The notes under the pieces were generated by a model, which was not told the DNA's origin, searched no databases, and was given only the letters and a program-made list of their open reading frames with translations. Of a stretch of DNA of 48,602 bases, positions 46,752 through 48,602 are shown in pieces. The position numbers and the translations under genes are program-made. Each line of letters starts with the position of its first letter. The stretch's first letter is position 1. The stretch comes from a virus, in IMG/VR virus record IMGVR_UViG_3300031673_000084, positions 1 to 48,602 of that record; one strand, given 5' to 3'.

Positions 46752-46776
46752 AATAAAAACCACGTTTTAGGAAAGG
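46752..46776 (+). repeat. intergenic repeat A, copy 10
   Basis: AATAAAAACCACGTTTTAGG then AAAGG, 12 bases after the csrA stop and 35 before the ATG at 46787. Confidence 0.7.
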
Positions 46777-46786
46777 AATGTAAAGC

Positions 46787-46996
46787 ATGTTAAGGGTTAC
46801 AGTCACCGGAGGTCGGGGGGAGGGCAAAACGGTTACTGCTATTCGGATAGCCCGTTTCTTACGGCTGTTTGGGTTTCAGGTTAGTTATCGGGCCCGAACT
46901 AAAGGACACACCGCCACAATCAATCGGATAATTGATCGGGGCTTACCAATCGCGGGAATAGATACCAAGGAGATTGAGGTTATAGATATACAATAG
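46787..46996 (+). CDS. short P-loop protein
   Basis: 69 residues. LRVTVTGGRGEGKTVTAIRIARFLRLFGFQVSYRARTKG gives a complete Walker A (GGRGEGKT) with the following helix. No Walker B or further NTPase motifs follow, so it is either a minimal P-loop protein or the N-terminal remnant of a larger NTPase. Confidence 0.65.
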   Translation: MLRVTVTGGRGEGKTVTAIRIARFLRLFGFQVSYRARTKGHTATINRIIDRGLPIAGIDTKEIEVIDIQ

Positions 46997-47037
46997 GTGT
47001 TTTTACTGAAGGAACCAGTTTTCAAGAAAGGGTGATT

Positions 47038-47634
47038 ATGCCAATGTTTCCCGCCTCTTTCGATAGGCTTTGTATGGAAGCCTCTACCGGGGATGCCCTG
47101 ATATTCGGGGGCCGTCCTTTGGCAGGGATCACGGTGGAGCGTTTCACGAAGTCCAAGCAATCCCATTGTGCCCCAATCATCCGGGACAAGGATAACCTCT
47201 ATTGCCCCGAGTCCTTGGGACGGGGAATGAATATGTCCCCGCTGGAAAAGACCTTTTTTCACTGGCCCCGGGTGTGGTGGCTCCATCCAAGGGATCGGCT
47301 CTTTACCCCGCCGGCCGAAGCCTTGGCGGAGAAGGTGTGTCAAGAGCGGGTGCCTTATGACTATCGGGCCCTCTTGCTCTACTATCGAGGCATCCGGCCG
47401 CCGGAGGATATGACACACCTGTATTGCTCGGAATGGCTGGCCCTCTTCCTCCGAACCTCGGGGGTAACGCTTCCAACCATTTCCCTTACACCCATCGAAA
47501 CCTGCATGATGGCTGTCTGGCAGCCGCAGTATTGGTGTATCCGCTTTAAGAGGCGGGAAGGCCCTCTTGAGATACGGGACTTCAACACCCTTGACCCTAC
47601 GGTTCCGCTGTTGAGCAAGCCAAGGGTGAAGTAG
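47038..47634 (+). CDS. permuted NlpC/P60-like (YiiX/DUF830-type) hydrolase
   Basis: 198 residues from the ATG with AGAAAGGG upstream (a GTG lies 6 bases earlier). STGDALIFGGRPLAG opens the domain, SHCAPIIRDKDNLYCPESLG gives the first catalytic His in the permuted order, and HLYCSEWLALFLRTSGV (Cys ~128) supplies the nucleophile in a CSE motif, as in YiiX-like proteins. Such enzymes hydrolyse lipids or amides. A lysis or envelope role is possible, but the gene sits among nucleotide-metabolism genes. Confidence 0.7.
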   Translation: MPMFPASFDRLCMEASTGDALIFGGRPLAGITVERFTKSKQSHCAPIIRDKDNLYCPESLGRGMNMSPLEKTFFHWPRVWWLHPRDRLFTPPAEALAEKVCQERVPYDYRALLLYYRGIRPPEDMTHLYCSEWLALFLRTSGVTLPTISLTPIETCMMAVWQPQYWCIRFKRREGPLEIRDFNTLDPTVPLLSKPRVK

Positions 47635-47657
47635 AAAAAGGAGAAAGGGGCTAAACC

Positions 47658-48335
47658 ATGATCCTAGTGAAACCTAGCACGGAGATTATGTTTCTTCGGG
47701 ATGGGGGCCATATCCTCGAAAGGATCGAATCCGCCGGGCGGACCTGCTACAAATCGGAAGGCCAAATCTCTGAAGCATCGGCCGTCCGGTTTTGCCAACA
47801 CCTTTTGAAGCGGGGGCATGAATCGGTTATTGAGCATGAATACGCAACCGTCCGATTCGTGGTTGACCGCGGGGTGTCCCATGAGCTAGTCCGCCACCGT
47901 TTGGCATCCTATTCCCAAGAGTCAACCCGCTACTGTAACTACCGGGGCGGAGTAACCTTCGTGATTCCGCCTTGGGTGGGTGTAGAGCCGGGAGGCTATT
48001 TTAAGGAAGCCTGTTCACGGCAAGACAGACTCAAGTATCCAGACCTTCAATGGCTTGTCGCCATGTTAAACGCGGAGGTATGGTATAAGCATCTTTTGGA
48101 GGCGGGGTGGACACCCCAGCAAGCTCGATCTATTCTGCCCAATTCCCTCAAGACGGAGATTGTTGTTACGGCCAATATGCGGGAGTGGAGGCATATCTTC
48201 CGTCTTCGTTGTGCCAATGCGGCACACCCGCAAATGTGGGAGGTAATGCGTCCTTTGCTTGCGGAGTTCCAAGAGCGGGTGCCCGTCCTCTTCGATGATA
48301 TCTGTTATGCGGTATCCACCACGAACACCGGATAA
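47658..48335 (+). CDS. thyX: flavin-dependent thymidylate synthase
   Basis: 225 residues after AAAAAGGAGAAAGGGG. The diagnostic ThyX motif is present as RHRLASYSQESTRY (79-92), followed by CNYRGGVTFVIPPW. LPNSLKTEIVVTANMREWRHIFRLRCANAAHPQMWEVMRPLL provides the conserved C-terminal part. It makes dTMP from dUMP with FAD and methylenetetrahydrofolate, securing thymidine for phage DNA. Length matches the family. Confidence 0.95.
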   Translation: MILVKPSTEIMFLRDGGHILERIESAGRTCYKSEGQISEASAVRFCQHLLKRGHESVIEHEYATVRFVVDRGVSHELVRHRLASYSQESTRYCNYRGGVTFVIPPWVGVEPGGYFKEACSRQDRLKYPDLQWLVAMLNAEVWYKHLLEAGWTPQQARSILPNSLKTEIVVTANMREWRHIFRLRCANAAHPQMWEVMRPLLAEFQERVPVLFDDICYAVSTTNTG

Positions 48336-48342
48336 ACGACCG

Positions 48343-48561
48343 ATGCGAAAGCAACTCCGATGCAAATTGTGTGGTCATATCTTCACACCACGCTACGCCA
48401 AACGCCAACGCCAAGCACTCGCGGCGGGGTATTCAATCATCCTGGAGTGCCCCGGATGCAAGGTAACAGGGCATCATGCCGCGAGACAGACTAAAGAGTG
48501 TAAAGACCCTATCCTAACCCCCACCACAAAAACCACACTTTTCAAAAAAAAGCCCTCTTGA
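48343..48561 (+). CDS. small zinc-ribbon protein
   Basis: 72 residues. One zinc ribbon CKLC...CPGC (RCKLCGHIFTPRYAKRQRQALAAGYSIILECPGCKVTG) then a basic Thr/Lys-rich end (TKTTLFKKKPS). Probably nucleic-acid-binding. It is the last gene before the window edge; the remaining 41 bases are A/T-rich and hold nothing recognisable. Confidence 0.65.
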   Translation: MRKQLRCKLCGHIFTPRYAKRQRQALAAGYSIILECPGCKVTGHHAARQTKECKDPILTPTTKTTLFKKKPS

Positions 48562-48602
48562 AAAATCAAAAAAGGTTCTCCCCAACTTTTTTCGTGGTCA
48601 AG

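Overview
The window looks like a nearly complete temperate tailed phage genome of about 48.6 kb. Almost every gene is on the + strand, and the order is packaging, head, tail, surface-modification, early/lysogeny and replication genes. The virion looks siphovirus-like: lambda-type portal, tail tube, frameshifted tail chaperones and a long tape measure, with no sheath or baseplate genes recognised. The host is probably a planctomycete. This is inferred from the Ser/Gly/Pro-rich low-complexity tail protein, the tail gene families, a secreted protein with a planctomycete-style helical repeat, and the GC-rich codon use. The terminase frame is open through the left edge, and no small terminase was recognised.

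Layout. 1-2.8 kb: large terminase and a zinc-ribbon protein. 2.9-10.3 kb: portal, a prohead protease-major capsid fusion, a DUF2190-like protein, head-tail connectors and tail tube. 10.3-13.0 kb: small hypotheticals, a secreted polyproline protein and a papain-like peptidase. 13.0-18.9 kb: tail chaperone pair joined by a T_TTT_TTC -1 frameshift, tape measure, distal tail proteins and the Ser-rich protein. 18.8-22.9 kb: three carbohydrate-modifying enzymes, two of them fusions (GT25-sulfotransferase and glycosyltransferase-methyltransferase).

22.9-25.7 kb: a leader with a consensus-like sigma-70 promoter and a 14-bp palindrome, then an operon with a stand-alone MutS domain I, a SprT-like protein and an XRE regulator, closed by a terminator. 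25.7-26.9 kb: the only minus-strand genes, a three-gene membrane/secreted cassette that includes a 37-codon ORF. 27.4-29.4 kb: a possible excisionase, a tyrosine integrase, and an attP-like site consisting of the 3' half of a tRNA-Ser gene flanked on both sides by paired TTGTGACYCT repeats. Because this site is internal, the window is in phage order, not prophage order.

29.4-48.6 kb: early/replication genes. These are a DGQHR protein, UvrD-like helicase, several PD-(D/E)XK-like nucleases, family 4-like uracil-DNA glycosylase, RecA-fold ATPase, an SSB-like acidic protein, family A DNA polymerase, primase-helicase, DNA methyltransferase, MazG-like protein, CsrA, a permuted NlpC/P60-like protein and ThyX. 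Many neighbours overlap by ATGA, indicating translational coupling.

Two families of short intergenic repeats recur just upstream of start codons across the genome: AATAAAnnCC..GATTCCnG..AAGG (A) and GTTTARACACRAAAAG (B). They may be phage-specific expression signals. The most distinctive gene set is the glycan-modification cluster beside the Ser-rich tail protein.
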